This document shows positions 7,987-14,700 of a stretch of 15,348 nt of DNA, piece by piece; the stretch's first letter is position 1, and each line of letters begins with the position of its first letter. A program made the translations under genes and the position numbers. The stretch is from the NCBI GenBank assembly GCA_003558335.1, contig PWMA01000036.1, forward strand, positions 1 to 15,348, in the 5' to 3' direction. This DNA comes from Candidatus Methanofastidiosia archaeon. Its GTDB lineage: Archaea; Methanobacteriota_B; Thermococci; Methanofastidiosales; Methanofastidiosaceae. Below the pieces are notes generated by a model. That model worked only from the letters and a program-made list of their open reading frames with translations. It was not told the DNA's origin and did no database searches.

Positions 7987-8415
7987 ATGAAAAGAAGAGT
8001 AATGTGTAACGAGGACTTTTGTATAGGGTGCAGATTGTGTGAAGTTCACTGTAATGTAAAGCACTCTAAATCAGGAGATATTATTTTGGCTTATAAGTAT
8101 GAAGAGGAAAGAGAGCCCTCAAGGATGGCCTTTGAAGAGAAGGATTACGTCTGCGGTTCAATTGTATGTATGAATTGTAAGGATCCCCTATGTGTAAAAG
8201 CATGCTCTATGGGAGCTATAGAGATAAAGGAAGGAACTGTTGCGATAGATGATGAGCGATGCGTTGGATGCTGGATGTGTGTTATGGTTTGCCCATTTGG
8301 AGCGATAAAAAGAGGCGATAAAAAAGCGTTCAAGTGTGATCATTGTCACGATATGGAAACTCCTGTGTGTGTTCTAAACTGTCCCAACAAAGCTTTGGTA
8401 TATGAGGTTGATTAA
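7987..8415 (+). CDS. Four-cluster 4Fe-4S ferredoxin-like electron transfer subunit
   Basis: A 142-aa HycB/CooF-type protein, predicted to carry electrons between the flavoprotein encoded next and the synthase. Four cysteine clusters are visible: C12-x2-C15-x2-C18-x3-C22; C61-x2-C64-x4-C69-x3-C73; C92-x2-C95-x2-C98-x3-C102-P; and C117-x2-C120-x7-C128-x3-C132-P. This set is typical of the DMSO-reductase/hydrogenase type iron-sulfur subunits. There is no signal peptide or membrane helix, so it should be cytosolic. The ATG is 2 bp after the stop of the synthase gene, with GGGGATG ahead of it. The stop at 8413-8415 abuts the GTG start of the oxidoreductase with no gap. The family is promiscuous, so assigning it to glutamate synthase rests on operon position. 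Confidence 0.9.
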   Translation: MKRRVMCNEDFCIGCRLCEVHCNVKHSKSGDIILAYKYEEEREPSRMAFEEKDYVCGSIVCMNCKDPLCVKACSMGAIEIKEGTVAIDDERCVGCWMCVMVCPFGAIKRGDKKAFKCDHCHDMETPVCVLNCPNKALVYEVD

Positions 8416-9672
8416 GTGAAATACGTTATAATTGGAAATGGAACTTCAGCGGTAGGGGCTATTGAAGGTATCAGGAGTATGGATCAAAAAGGCGAGATCA
8501 TATTGATTTCTAAAGAAAACTGCATCTCCTATTCAAAACCTCAATTATACCAGATGTTAGATTCTGATGATTTAGATAAGATATCCTATAGAGATGAAGA
8601 GTTCTATGTTAAAAATAACGTATCAAAAATCCTAGGCAGATCGTTAAAGTCAGTAGATTTCAATAAAAAAGTGTTGTTTTTAGAAAAAGAGTCTATTCAC
8701 TACGATAAACTTCTTATCGCAACAGGAGCTAAAGCTAACATACCGGATCTAAAAGGGTTTAGCGGAGAGATTTATTCTTTTACAAATATTGCAGAGGCTA
8801 ATAATCTAAGAAAATCACTTGATAATAAAAATCAGATTGTAATACTTGGAGGGGGATTAATTGGAGCTAAGCTATCTGAGTACTTAGTAAAGATGGGAAA
8901 AGAGGTAACCCTGATAGTTAGTTCTAAAGGAGTTTTGAGCTCCCTCGGAGATGAAAAAATATCTGATATATTAAATAAGGAGATCTTGGAAAATGGTATA
9001 AAACTATTACTATCTAGAAAGGTAGTAAGTGCAAAGAAAAAAGATTCAAAGATAGAAATAACTCTAGATGATGAAAAAATAATGTGTGATGCAATAGTAT
9101 CTTGCAAAGGTGTAAAGCCTGAAATTTCTCCTTTCGAAAAGACAGAGCTTTCTATTGGACGTGGAATAAAAGTTGACGATCATATGAAGACCAATATAGA
9201 TGACGTCTATGCTGCAGGGGATGTAGCCGAAATTTTTAATCCTTTAGAAAATAAGTATCTAAATATTCCTATCCTCCCCAATGCTTTTAATGGAGGTTAC
9301 TGTGCAGGAATCAATATGTCGGGAGGAGAATCTAAGATTGATACAATTTATCCTATGAATTCTCTTAAAATCTTTGATATTCAAATGATAACAATGGGAA
9401 TGCTAAATCCTGAAAAAAATGATGAAGTGCTTACCTTATTAGATTCAGAAAAGAAGATCTATAAAAAGCTTGTAATAAGAGAAGGTAAACTTATTGGTGC
9501 GGCACTTCTTGGAGATGTTGATCGAGCAGGCATATTAAACAATATTATTAGAAGTAACCTTGATGTAGAATCTATAAAAGAAGATTTACTTAACAATAAA
9601 ATTAACTTTTATGTACTTCCCAGAAATGTAAGAGAGGATATAATCAAGTCATACACTGGAGAGATTAAATGA
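8416..9672 (+). CDS. FAD-dependent pyridine nucleotide oxidoreductase (NirB/NADH-oxidase-like)
   Basis: A two-dinucleotide-binding-domain flavoprotein of 418 aa. Residues 4-20 (VIIGNGTSAVGAIEGIR) are the FAD Rossmann motif. ILGGGLIGAKLSEYL near residue 145 is the NAD(P)H-binding GGGxxG, followed about 20 residues later by a basic/acidic strand. TNIDDVYAAGDVAE near 255-268 is the second FAD contact (ATG/GD motif). There is no CxxC disulfide; C36 in NCISYSKPQLY sits near the region that carries the redox Cys in NADH oxidases, but the surrounding SYSKPQL resembles NirB/rubredoxin reductase types. It starts with GTG, preceded by GAGGTTGAT, a strong ribosome binding site. It is embedded in the glutamate synthase operon and overlaps the GXGXG gene by ATGA. 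The likely role is NAD(P)H oxidation feeding the ferredoxin and then the synthase; it is not the usual GltD. The exact donor is unknown. Confidence 0.88.
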   Translation: MKYVIIGNGTSAVGAIEGIRSMDQKGEIILISKENCISYSKPQLYQMLDSDDLDKISYRDEEFYVKNNVSKILGRSLKSVDFNKKVLFLEKESIHYDKLLIATGAKANIPDLKGFSGEIYSFTNIAEANNLRKSLDNKNQIVILGGGLIGAKLSEYLVKMGKEVTLIVSSKGVLSSLGDEKISDILNKEILENGIKLLLSRKVVSAKKKDSKIEITLDDEKIMCDAIVSCKGVKPEISPFEKTELSIGRGIKVDDHMKTNIDDVYAAGDVAEIFNPLENKYLNIPILPNAFNGGYCAGINMSGGESKIDTIYPMNSLKIFDIQMITMGMLNPEKNDEVLTLLDSEKKIYKKLVIREGKLIGAALLGDVDRAGILNNIIRSNLDVESIKEDLLNNKINFYVLPRNVREDIIKSYTGEIK

Positions 9673-10391
9673 TTCTTAATTGTAAAGATCTTACTCACAG
9701 AGAGATAAATAAGATTATAAGAAATGCGATTGAAAATGGCGAAAAGGAATTGGTAATGAACAATATTAATGGACAAGGGTACTTATTTGCAGGGATAAAA
9801 AGTGACATAAGGGCTATAATAAACGGTGTCCCTGGAAACGATCTAGGCGGAATGATGGATGGGCCAAACATATTTGTAAATGCCAATATACAAGATTGTG
9901 TTGGAAACACAATGAATGGCGGCAAGATAGTAATTCACGGTGATGCAGGAGATATACTAGGGTATGCAATGAGAGGAGGAAGGATTTTTGTTAAAGGAAA
10001 GGTAGGTTACAGATGCGGTATACATATGAAAGCTTTCGAAGATAAGATCCCTGTTATAGTCATAGGCGAAGATGCCGGAGACTTTCTTGGAGAATATATG
10101 GCTTCTGGAATTATCGTTGTCTTATGTAAAAACAAAAGTAAATTTGACAGCGACTATATTGGAGTTGGTATGCATGGGGGTGCCATATACCTGAGAGGAG
10201 AGGTAGATGAGAGGAATTTGGGAAAAGGTGTTGAAATATTGCCTCTTGATGAATGGGATGTTAATTTCTTGACAGAAGTTCTAAAAGAATACTCTTCAGA
10301 CATGAATACAAATGAAAAGTATGATATAAGCTCTTTCATAAAGTTAAGCCCCTTAAATTCAAGGCCTTTTCAAAATCTCTATAGTTATTGA
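9669..10391 (+). CDS. Glutamate synthase GXGXG (alpha-subunit C-terminal) domain protein
   Basis: A stand-alone version of the right-handed beta-helix domain that forms the C-terminal part of bacterial GltB and also occurs in formylmethanofuran dehydrogenase subunit C. It is 240 aa. The repeated pattern of G-x-x-x-G with an aliphatic or aromatic residue is visible from residue 34 to 160: GQGYLFAGI, GVPGNDLGGMMDG, GNTMNGGKIVIHGDAGDILGYAMRGG, GKVGYRCG and GEDAGDFLGEYMASG. In glutamate synthase this domain is structural, lining the ammonia tunnel between the glutaminase and synthase sites. Its place in a glutamate synthase operon decides against FwdC. The start ATG overlaps the previous stop (ATGA), with GGAGAG at 9659-9664. 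The last 40 residues are less conserved-looking. Confidence 0.9.
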   Translation: MILNCKDLTHREINKIIRNAIENGEKELVMNNINGQGYLFAGIKSDIRAIINGVPGNDLGGMMDGPNIFVNANIQDCVGNTMNGGKIVIHGDAGDILGYAMRGGRIFVKGKVGYRCGIHMKAFEDKIPVIVIGEDAGDFLGEYMASGIIVVLCKNKSKFDSDYIGVGMHGGAIYLRGEVDERNLGKGVEILPLDEWDVNFLTEVLKEYSSDMNTNEKYDISSFIKLSPLNSRPFQNLYSY

Positions 10392-10401
10392 TTAGAAAAA
10401 T

Positions 10402-11646
10402 TTGCCGATTACTGTTTTATTTTTCTTTGCAATAATTTTTTATGCATATATTTATAAGATTATTGCAATTAGTTTAATCCCGGCGAAATATATGAGTCTA
10501 ATATCAAAGATTTCTAACCATCTTAGTACGTTGAAGTATAGTGTGGATATTGATAGATTAAAAGATAGTGAATATTTTATAGATACCTATCTTAGACTCA
10601 AAAAAGAATACGAAGAACTTATACTGGTCAGAAGAAAAATAGAATTCTTAGGATATCAAAATCCTTACTATGTTGTTAAAGGTATAAAAGATGCTCAAGA
10701 TCCTTACTTTAGAAAAAGAGCAATGGAAAAGAAAATCTGTTTTGATAACGTTCAGCACGCTATTGCAGCACATAGAGTGGCTATAGGTCAACTAGTAGAT
10801 GCCATGTGTTTTGAAAAGAACGGCTTAATATATGCAGGTCATGAGGCAATAAAATTTATAGAAGAGCAAGGAACAGGAAAATTTATTATTAATCCTGAGG
10901 GAGTCTATAGATTAGAGATACTAAAATACCTTTCTTTTTCAGGAGAGTATATGAAGACTCTTTTTTCATTTGATAAAGAGAAAAGGGAAAATTATCGTAA
11001 GATAATGGATATTTTAGGGGATAAATCAAAAAACAAACCATCTCCAAAAAGGAGAATCCCTCAAGAGTACGGGATGCTGGGTCCAAAAGAATATTCACCT
11101 TTCAAAAAAGAAACGCCTTCTTACAAGCGCGACCTATATGAAGAAAAAATTGAGTTAGGAAGGCCTCCAATATATGACAAGCATATAAGAAAGATACTTT
11201 CAATTGCTTATGCTCCTTTTGGAGTAGATGCTATATGTGAAGATATTGCGCTCTTTTATTTGAAAAAAACACATATGGAGAGAAAGGTATACGGAGGGCC
11301 TTTCCCAACAATCGATCCTGAGCCAAATGAGATACTTTTAGGAAAGTACTACAAGACTGTTTTATTAAAAGAGCAGATGATGGATAATCTAAGGGATATG
11401 AACTTAAAAGAAAAGAATAATCTAGTTGCAGCAATTGCTTATTATCTTGTTTCGGAAGATTACAAAAAAACTTTACAGTTTTTCTCTTTAGATGAAGATG
11501 ATTTCGAGGGTGCATTGATAAGAGCTGAAAACTATGGAATAATCCCTAAAGAAAGTAGACATCTTTTTGAAAAATTATCAAAGAGCTGGGAAAAAAAGGA
11601 CATAACAAAGAAATTTTTGCAGGAGCTTAAAGGGGGTAAAGATTGA
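10402..11646 (+). CDS. Unknown 414-aa protein with N-terminal membrane anchor
   Basis: I do not recognise this family. Residues 3-26 form a hydrophobic segment (ITVLFFFAIIFYAYIYKIIAIS), probably a signal anchor with the rest on the cytoplasmic side given the basic, charged stretch that follows. The remainder is Lys/Glu-rich and mostly helical in character, with a possible ordered core around residues 100-190 (including HAIAAHRVAIGQLVDAMCF) and a linker rich in Lys/Pro (about 205-245). The only in-frame start that keeps the anchor is TTG at 10402, which lacks a clear ribosome binding site; ATG at 10492 (MSLISK) would remove the anchor. It follows the GXGXG gene by 10 bp and overlaps the next gene by 4 bp, so it belongs to the same operon. 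Nothing visible links it to glutamate synthesis apart from position. Coding is supported by length and codon use. Confidence 0.8.
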   Translation: MPITVLFFFAIIFYAYIYKIIAISLIPAKYMSLISKISNHLSTLKYSVDIDRLKDSEYFIDTYLRLKKEYEELILVRRKIEFLGYQNPYYVVKGIKDAQDPYFRKRAMEKKICFDNVQHAIAAHRVAIGQLVDAMCFEKNGLIYAGHEAIKFIEEQGTGKFIINPEGVYRLEILKYLSFSGEYMKTLFSFDKEKRENYRKIMDILGDKSKNKPSPKRRIPQEYGMLGPKEYSPFKKETPSYKRDLYEEKIELGRPPIYDKHIRKILSIAYAPFGVDAICEDIALFYLKKTHMERKVYGGPFPTIDPEPNEILLGKYYKTVLLKEQMMDNLRDMNLKEKNNLVAAIAYYLVSEDYKKTLQFFSLDEDDFEGALIRAENYGIIPKESRHLFEKLSKSWEKKDITKKFLQELKGGKD

Positions 11647-12029
11647 AAAAGATAATTGCAAAAAACAAGAAAGATCTTATAAAAAAATTAAGAGTTGAAC
11701 TTTCAGACAAAGATGAAAAAATATACATCAATATGAGGCCATCTGTAGACATCATGGTTGAAGTCTTAGAGCACGCGCCCAATGTAAAATATATATTATG
11801 TCCGAAAAGCCTATACGATTTGACCTCAATCAGGGTAAAAAAGGCCTTAGAGCGTGTTGGAGTGCTACTTATCCCTTATGGAGAAGGGGCTGGGAGGCCA
11901 AATAAATACAACGAAGAAACTGTCCATAAAATAAAAAAGATGTTTGATTTAGGAGTTCCTATAAAAGAGATATCAAAAAGTTTAGATATACCTTTGAGAA
12001 CTGTTTACCACTTAATAAATGAAGAGTAA
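11643..12029 (+). CDS. DUF1699-like protein with C-terminal resolvase-type HTH
   Basis: A 128-aa basic protein in two parts. Residues 1-80 contain EKIYINMRPSVDIMVEVLEHAPNVKYILCPKSL, which resembles DUF1699 of methanogens (a small alpha/beta domain with a RPS-x-x-D-I segment and a following strand), recalled rather than searched. Residues 84-126 begin with GRPNKY and run through KEISKSLDIPLRTVYHLI, the classical Hin/resolvase helix-turn-helix pattern (G-R-P ... I-A-x-x-L-x-[IV]-x-x-x-T-V-Y). DNA binding is thus likely; the regulated target is unknown, though the palindrome ahead of its own operon is a natural candidate. It starts with TTG at 11643, backed by a strong GGGGGT seven bases upstream, and overlaps the previous stop by 4 bp. 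It ends 5 bp before the 3' end of the opposing gene. Confidence 0.78.
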   Translation: MKKIIAKNKKDLIKKLRVELSDKDEKIYINMRPSVDIMVEVLEHAPNVKYILCPKSLYDLTSIRVKKALERVGVLLIPYGEGAGRPNKYNEETVHKIKKMFDLGVPIKEISKSLDIPLRTVYHLINEE

Positions 12030-12034
12030 ATTAA

Positions 12035-13090
12035 TTATAAAGCTCTTAAGTATATTCTATTATCTTTTTTATATAAAAGGTAAGTTTCTTCTTCTATATT
12101 CATCAATTTAATTGGGGTTTCATCTCTTTTGATTTGATTTTTAGACAAAAGTTCAAAGTCAGAATCAAGTTTTAATGTGTACTGATTTTCTGTAAGAACG
12201 TCCCACAAAATGGCATAATAGTTATCGCCGTTTATTTTAAAATCCAAAATCCAATCGCTTCCGCCTTCTGAATAGTTTTCTCTGGTAAAAGAGCTTACGT
12301 TTCCATCTGGAGAATATACAAAGAAAACTGTATCAAAAACAAACCAATCATCTTCTCCAGAGTAACCTGCGGCAACTAATTCTTCATCAATTAGGGCAAG
12401 GCCAAGACCACCATCTTCCCAACCGTGATCAAAGTAGTGAGACCAAAGAATTTCAAAATCGCTTGTAAGCTTATAAACAAACATATCATAGTCTTTAATT
12501 TTTGATTCGCCGGTAATGTAAAAGTTTCCTTCACTGTTTTCTAAGATTTTCCTGGGTCTTTCAAAAGGGCCAATATCTATTATTTTCTCTGTAATTTTAT
12601 TTCCAAATCGATTGAGTTTTAAAAGAAAAGTGTTTGATTTTCTATTGTGATAAGAGTATCCTATCAGGGTAACTTCTTGATTATCATTTACAGTGAAATC
12701 AGATACTAAGTCCATATCTGAAAACTTTATTTTATATTCCCACCTTTTATTCAGGCCAGATGTAAATCTCATTATATAAATATCTCCATATACAGATCTT
12801 CCAAGAACATAAGTACTTGAGTAGTTATCGGTAAATATTTTCGATACTTTAAAGTCCTCAATTATATTTTCGTTTAGAAATTGGCCATGCTGAGATTTAA
12901 TTATAAATGAATCACGGGAGTCTCTAATTCCACCTGTTAAATAAAAACTGTCAACTCGTAAATCAAATGAGACATCATTTACTATATAACTCTCATCTAA
13001 CTTGTAAATTGATGAGTCATCAGCTGAAATTACAAAAAAATTTGAAAATAAGATCACACCTAAAATCATAGCAGAAATTATTTGTTTCAT
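12035..13090 (-). CDS. Secreted, predicted beta-propeller-like protein of unknown function
   Basis: A 351-aa protein with a clear Sec signal peptide: KQ, then a hydrophobic core (IISAMILGVILFSNFFVI), and likely cleavage after ISA before DDSS, around residue 23. No lipobox Cys and no C-terminal membrane segment are visible, so it should be released or surface-associated non-covalently. The mature part is rich in Tyr, Phe, Asp, Ser and Gly. It shows irregular repeats of about 45-50 residues with hydrophobic-strand/turn character, for example FYITGESKIKDYDMFVYKL, LVAAGYSGEDDWFVF and YAILWD, in the manner of beta-propeller repeat proteins that report values (SBBP/delta-60 type). The family is not identified and no catalytic motif is visible. 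It sits directly downstream of the structured RNA and has TATA-like sequences at 13133-13142 and 13111-13120; the nearer one would make it leaderless. Confidence 0.82.
   Translation of the reverse strand: MKQIISAMILGVILFSNFFVISADDSSIYKLDESYIVNDVSFDLRVDSFYLTGGIRDSRDSFIIKSQHGQFLNENIIEDFKVSKIFTDNYSSTYVLGRSVYGDIYIMRFTSGLNKRWEYKIKFSDMDLVSDFTVNDNQEVTLIGYSYHNRKSNTFLLKLNRFGNKITEKIIDIGPFERPRKILENSEGNFYITGESKIKDYDMFVYKLTSDFEILWSHYFDHGWEDGGLGLALIDEELVAAGYSGEDDWFVFDTVFFVYSPDGNVSSFTRENYSEGGSDWILDFKINGDNYYAILWDVLTENQYTLKLDSDFELLSKNQIKRDETPIKLMNIEEETYLLYKKDNRIYLRAL
12065..12070 (+). terminator. T6 run, candidate terminator of the glutamate synthase operon
   Basis: A T6 run lies 36 bp past the stop of the last plus-strand gene, inside the 3' end of the convergent gene. 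Archaeal termination on oligo-T would fit. Because the genes are only 5 bp apart, any terminator must lie within the opposing coding region. Confidence 0.3.
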
Positions 13091-13132
13091 AATAGTATTT
13101 GCCCAAAGTTCTTTAAAAAACTACTCCTGATA

Positions 13133-13142
13133 ACTATTTAAA
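13133..13142 (-). promoter_or_regulatory. TATA-like element upstream of the secreted-protein gene
   Basis: On the minus strand this reads TTTAAATAGT, a close match to archaeal TATA boxes, centred about 26 bp ahead of 13112 and thus giving a leader of about 22 nt for the gene starting at 13090. A second candidate, TTTTTTAAAG at 13111-13120, would give a leaderless message. The first overlaps the oligo-T end of the RNA gene upstream, so terminator and promoter are nested. Confidence 0.45.
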
Positions 13143-13151
13143 AAAGAAAAA
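13140..13151 (-). terminator. Oligo-T terminator of the structured RNA gene
   Basis: On the minus strand the base-paired end of the RNA (CTGTGCA) is followed at once by T5, C, T6. This is a strong archaeal oligo-T terminator and is the main reason for assigning the RNA to the minus strand; the plus-strand continuation beyond the other end has no comparable T run. Confidence 0.6.
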
Positions 13152-13432
13152 TGCACAGTTTATCGATTCAAAGGAGTAGGTCTTTCATAACCGGATACTT
13201 CGACTTCTCGAAGCGACTATTGTCTTTCGGTATCGGTTGTAGACATTTTTTAAATGTCATGGACCGGGCAAGTTTGAGTTTTAATCAAACACTTTCCGAT
13301 AAGACCAAGCCATCCCGGAAATACCCTTGTCCACAAGCCCTCTATGTGGTGGATTGTATAATCAAATCCGCCTAAGCGGCCCAGACTCAAGGAATGAAAG
13401 ACTTTGTTACCAACGAAGTTTCGACCTGTGCA
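13152..13432 (-). ncRNA. Unidentified structured RNA, about 281 nt
   Basis: A GC-richer island in an AT-rich spacer with dense complementarity. Ends pair perfectly: 13426-13432 with 13152-13158 (7 bp). A second long-range helix is 13394-13402 with 13180-13188 (9 bp, perfect). Local hairpins: 13242-13248/13252-13258 (7 bp), 13272-13277/13285-13290 (6 bp), 13293-13298/13316-13321 (6 bp), 13189-13198/13230-13238 (9 bp, one bulge) enclosing 13199-13203/13208-13212, 13326-13329/13334-13337, 13351-13355/13365-13369 and 13368-13371/13376-13379. The last two overlap and may be alternatives. A TATA box at 13451-13462 lies about 26 bp upstream of 13432, and T5-C-T6 follows 13152, so minus-strand transcription fits. 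Size and end-pairing resemble RNase P or SRP RNA, but I cannot find the RNase P CR-I/CR-V motifs or the SRP helix 8 motif. One helix pairs better on the plus strand (G.U versus A.C), so strand is not certain. Confidence 0.6.
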
Positions 13433-13450
13433 ACATTATCTATTCAACTA

Positions 13451-13462
13451 ATTTTATTTAAA
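13451..13462 (-). promoter_or_regulatory. TATA box of the structured RNA gene
   Basis: On the minus strand this reads TTTAAATAAAAT. Its centre is about 26 bp upstream of position 13432, exactly where the terminal helix of the RNA begins. Spacing is that of a standard archaeal promoter. Confidence 0.55.
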
Positions 13463-13516
13463 TTTTACTGTTATCAAATATTTGGAAAAATAATTTTTTT
13501 TTATATATTATACTAT

Positions 13517-14278
13517 TTATTTGAATCTTTCCCTGATACGATAGCCGTTGTTGTTAAACGATATATTTTTAGCAAGAATCAATTCCTTCTCCTTTACTAT
13601 TTTAAAAATTTCATCCAGATCGCGGTATTTGTGAGATATGTGATTCAAAATAACTGTGGTGTTTTCAAGTTCATCTTTTAGTTCAAGAATATCTTCAACA
13701 TGCACATGCATTCTTTCCTCAGCTATATCCATTTCATCTTCAAAAAAGTATCTACACTCTGTGATTAATACATTTGGTGCTAAAGATATTATCTTTTGCC
13801 TGTTCTTATAGTTTGAGCCGTCCCAATCACCAGTTACAAGTACGCTTGTTTCAGAATTAATAAAATAGTATCCAAAGTTAGGAATAGTGTGTTTTAAAGG
13901 AACGGGTGAAAGATTTGTCCCATTAAATTGAAGAGTTTGATTTTCATATATAGGTGCAAGTTTTCTCCTTCCTTTTGAATGCAGATTAATCATCTTAGAA
14001 TGAATATCAAAAACATTCTCTTCTTCACCATATTTTTTTCGATCGTCATATGGAGCATAGATTGTGATTGGAGCTTCTGAAAGGCTTAGAAAGTCTGCAC
14101 CGCCTGCCATGCATGACCTAACGTGATCGAAATGAAAATGTGTTAAAAGATATATTTTATTTTCATTTTTTGCTCCACATGCGCTATCCACTTTAAACTC
14201 TAATCTGTCCAGTTTAACAATTATAGAGGGGTGGTAAGGCGCATGAAGCCTTACTGATCCTATATATTTTGATTTCAT
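13517..14278 (-). CDS. RNase Z-like metallo-beta-lactamase-fold hydrolase
   Basis: A 253-aa metal-dependent hydrolase. Metal ligands are readable: T-H47-F-H49-F-D51-H52 (HxHxDH motif), H130 in PLKHTIPNFGYYF, D151 in VTGDWDG and H213 in ILNHISHKY. The order and context (H-x-x-P-x-[FY]-GY-x-F, then ECRYFFEDE, then a His-containing HVHVEDILEL segment at 191-200, then the NHISHKY motif) resemble tRNA 3'-processing RNase Z and close relatives of that branch. It lacks the usual long flexible exosite arm, and the N terminus is shorter than typical RNase Z (about 300 aa), so a non-tRNA substrate is possible. It is cytosolic, with no signal peptide. The start is 10 bp downstream of the stop of the 110-aa gene, making a two-gene operon. 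I therefore do not assign rnz. Confidence 0.85.
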   Translation of the reverse strand: MKSKYIGSVRLHAPYHPSIIVKLDRLEFKVDSACGAKNENKIYLLTHFHFDHVRSCMAGGADFLSLSEAPITIYAPYDDRKKYGEEENVFDIHSKMINLHSKGRRKLAPIYENQTLQFNGTNLSPVPLKHTIPNFGYYFINSETSVLVTGDWDGSNYKNRQKIISLAPNVLITECRYFFEDEMDIAEERMHVHVEDILELKDELENTTVILNHISHKYRDLDEIFKIVKEKELILAKNISFNNNGYRIRERFK

Positions 14279-14288
14279 TTAATACCAT

Positions 14289-14621
14289 CTAGGATAACTC
14301 TACAGGAATTTTGGAAAATCTAATCCTCTGGTCTTCATTTTTCATCCAGATTACCGGCTCTCCCTCTTTGCTATCTATATAAAATGTGTATTTGTTATCC
14401 TTTATCTCATCGTTTGTAATTTCAAGGCCTTCATAGGCTTCCAAGGTCTTTTTGACCTCTTCGTCTATACTTTTTTCAATATAGCAATCAAGAAATGAGA
14501 TTTCATAAAAAACAGGATTTGTTCTCTCAACATATTCCTTTGCTTCCCTGTTATTACTAAGGTATCTTGTAAGAACTCTAACTTTCGTGCTGTCCTTAAT
14601 AAAAGGCCTTATTCTTTTCAT
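14289..14621 (-). CDS. Unknown 110-aa protein, probably leaderless
   Basis: A small charged protein that I do not recognise. It has no signal peptide, membrane segment or Cys motif; the single Cys is at about residue 46 (SFLDCYIEK). Predicted character is mixed alpha/beta, with alternating strands near the C terminus (KYTFYIDSKEGEPVIWMKNE). It is immediately upstream of the hydrolase gene, with a 10-bp gap, so the two are very probably co-transcribed. The TATA box at 14643-14650 is about 25 bp from the ATG, which places the transcription start at the A of the start codon. Codon use matches the neighbours. Confidence 0.72.
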   Translation of the reverse strand: MKRIRPFIKDSTKVRVLTRYLSNNREAKEYVERTNPVFYEISFLDCYIEKSIDEEVKKTLEAYEGLEITNDEIKDNKYTFYIDSKEGEPVIWMKNEDQRIRFSKIPVELS

Positions 14622-14642
14622 AAATATAAAGTATCAAGTAAA

Positions 14643-14650
14643 CTTATAAA
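14643..14650 (-). promoter_or_regulatory. TATA box for the 110-aa protein / hydrolase operon
   Basis: The minus strand reads TTTATAAG, centred about 25 bp from the ATG whose first base is 14621. This geometry predicts a leaderless mRNA; no ribosome binding site precedes the ATG, which agrees. Confidence 0.6.
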
Positions 14651-14700
14651 CCTTATTCTTATACTCAAAAGATATTTTTACAGAAATCTTTTTAAGTATT

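Noticed and set aside
9669..10391. Formylmethanofuran dehydrogenase subunit C
   Set aside because: The GXGXG fold is shared, but the gene overlaps glutamate synthase operon genes and no other formylmethanofuran dehydrogenase subunit is nearby.
13151..13375. 74-codon plus-strand open frame (starts ATG CAC AGT)
   Set aside because: It lies entirely within the densely base-paired region, has unusual Arg/Ser/Cys-rich composition, no ribosome binding site, and its start coincides with the terminal helix; the RNA explanation fits better.
13152..13432. RNase P RNA or SRP 7S RNA
   Set aside because: Size and paired ends fit, but neither the RNase P GAGGAAA-type CR-I and AGANNRAUG-type CR-V motifs nor the SRP GGAAG/AGCA helix 8 motif could be found on either strand, so no name is assigned. 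A covariance-model search could overturn this.
13152..13432. tRNA genes within the GC-richer island
   Set aside because: No TTCGA-type T-loop with matching acceptor stem is present on either strand.
13394..13681. 95-codon plus-strand open frame
   Set aside because: It starts inside the structured RNA and runs antisense into the RNase Z-like gene, whose catalytic motifs establish that frame as real; Phe/Tyr/Ile-rich composition is that of an AT-rich shadow.
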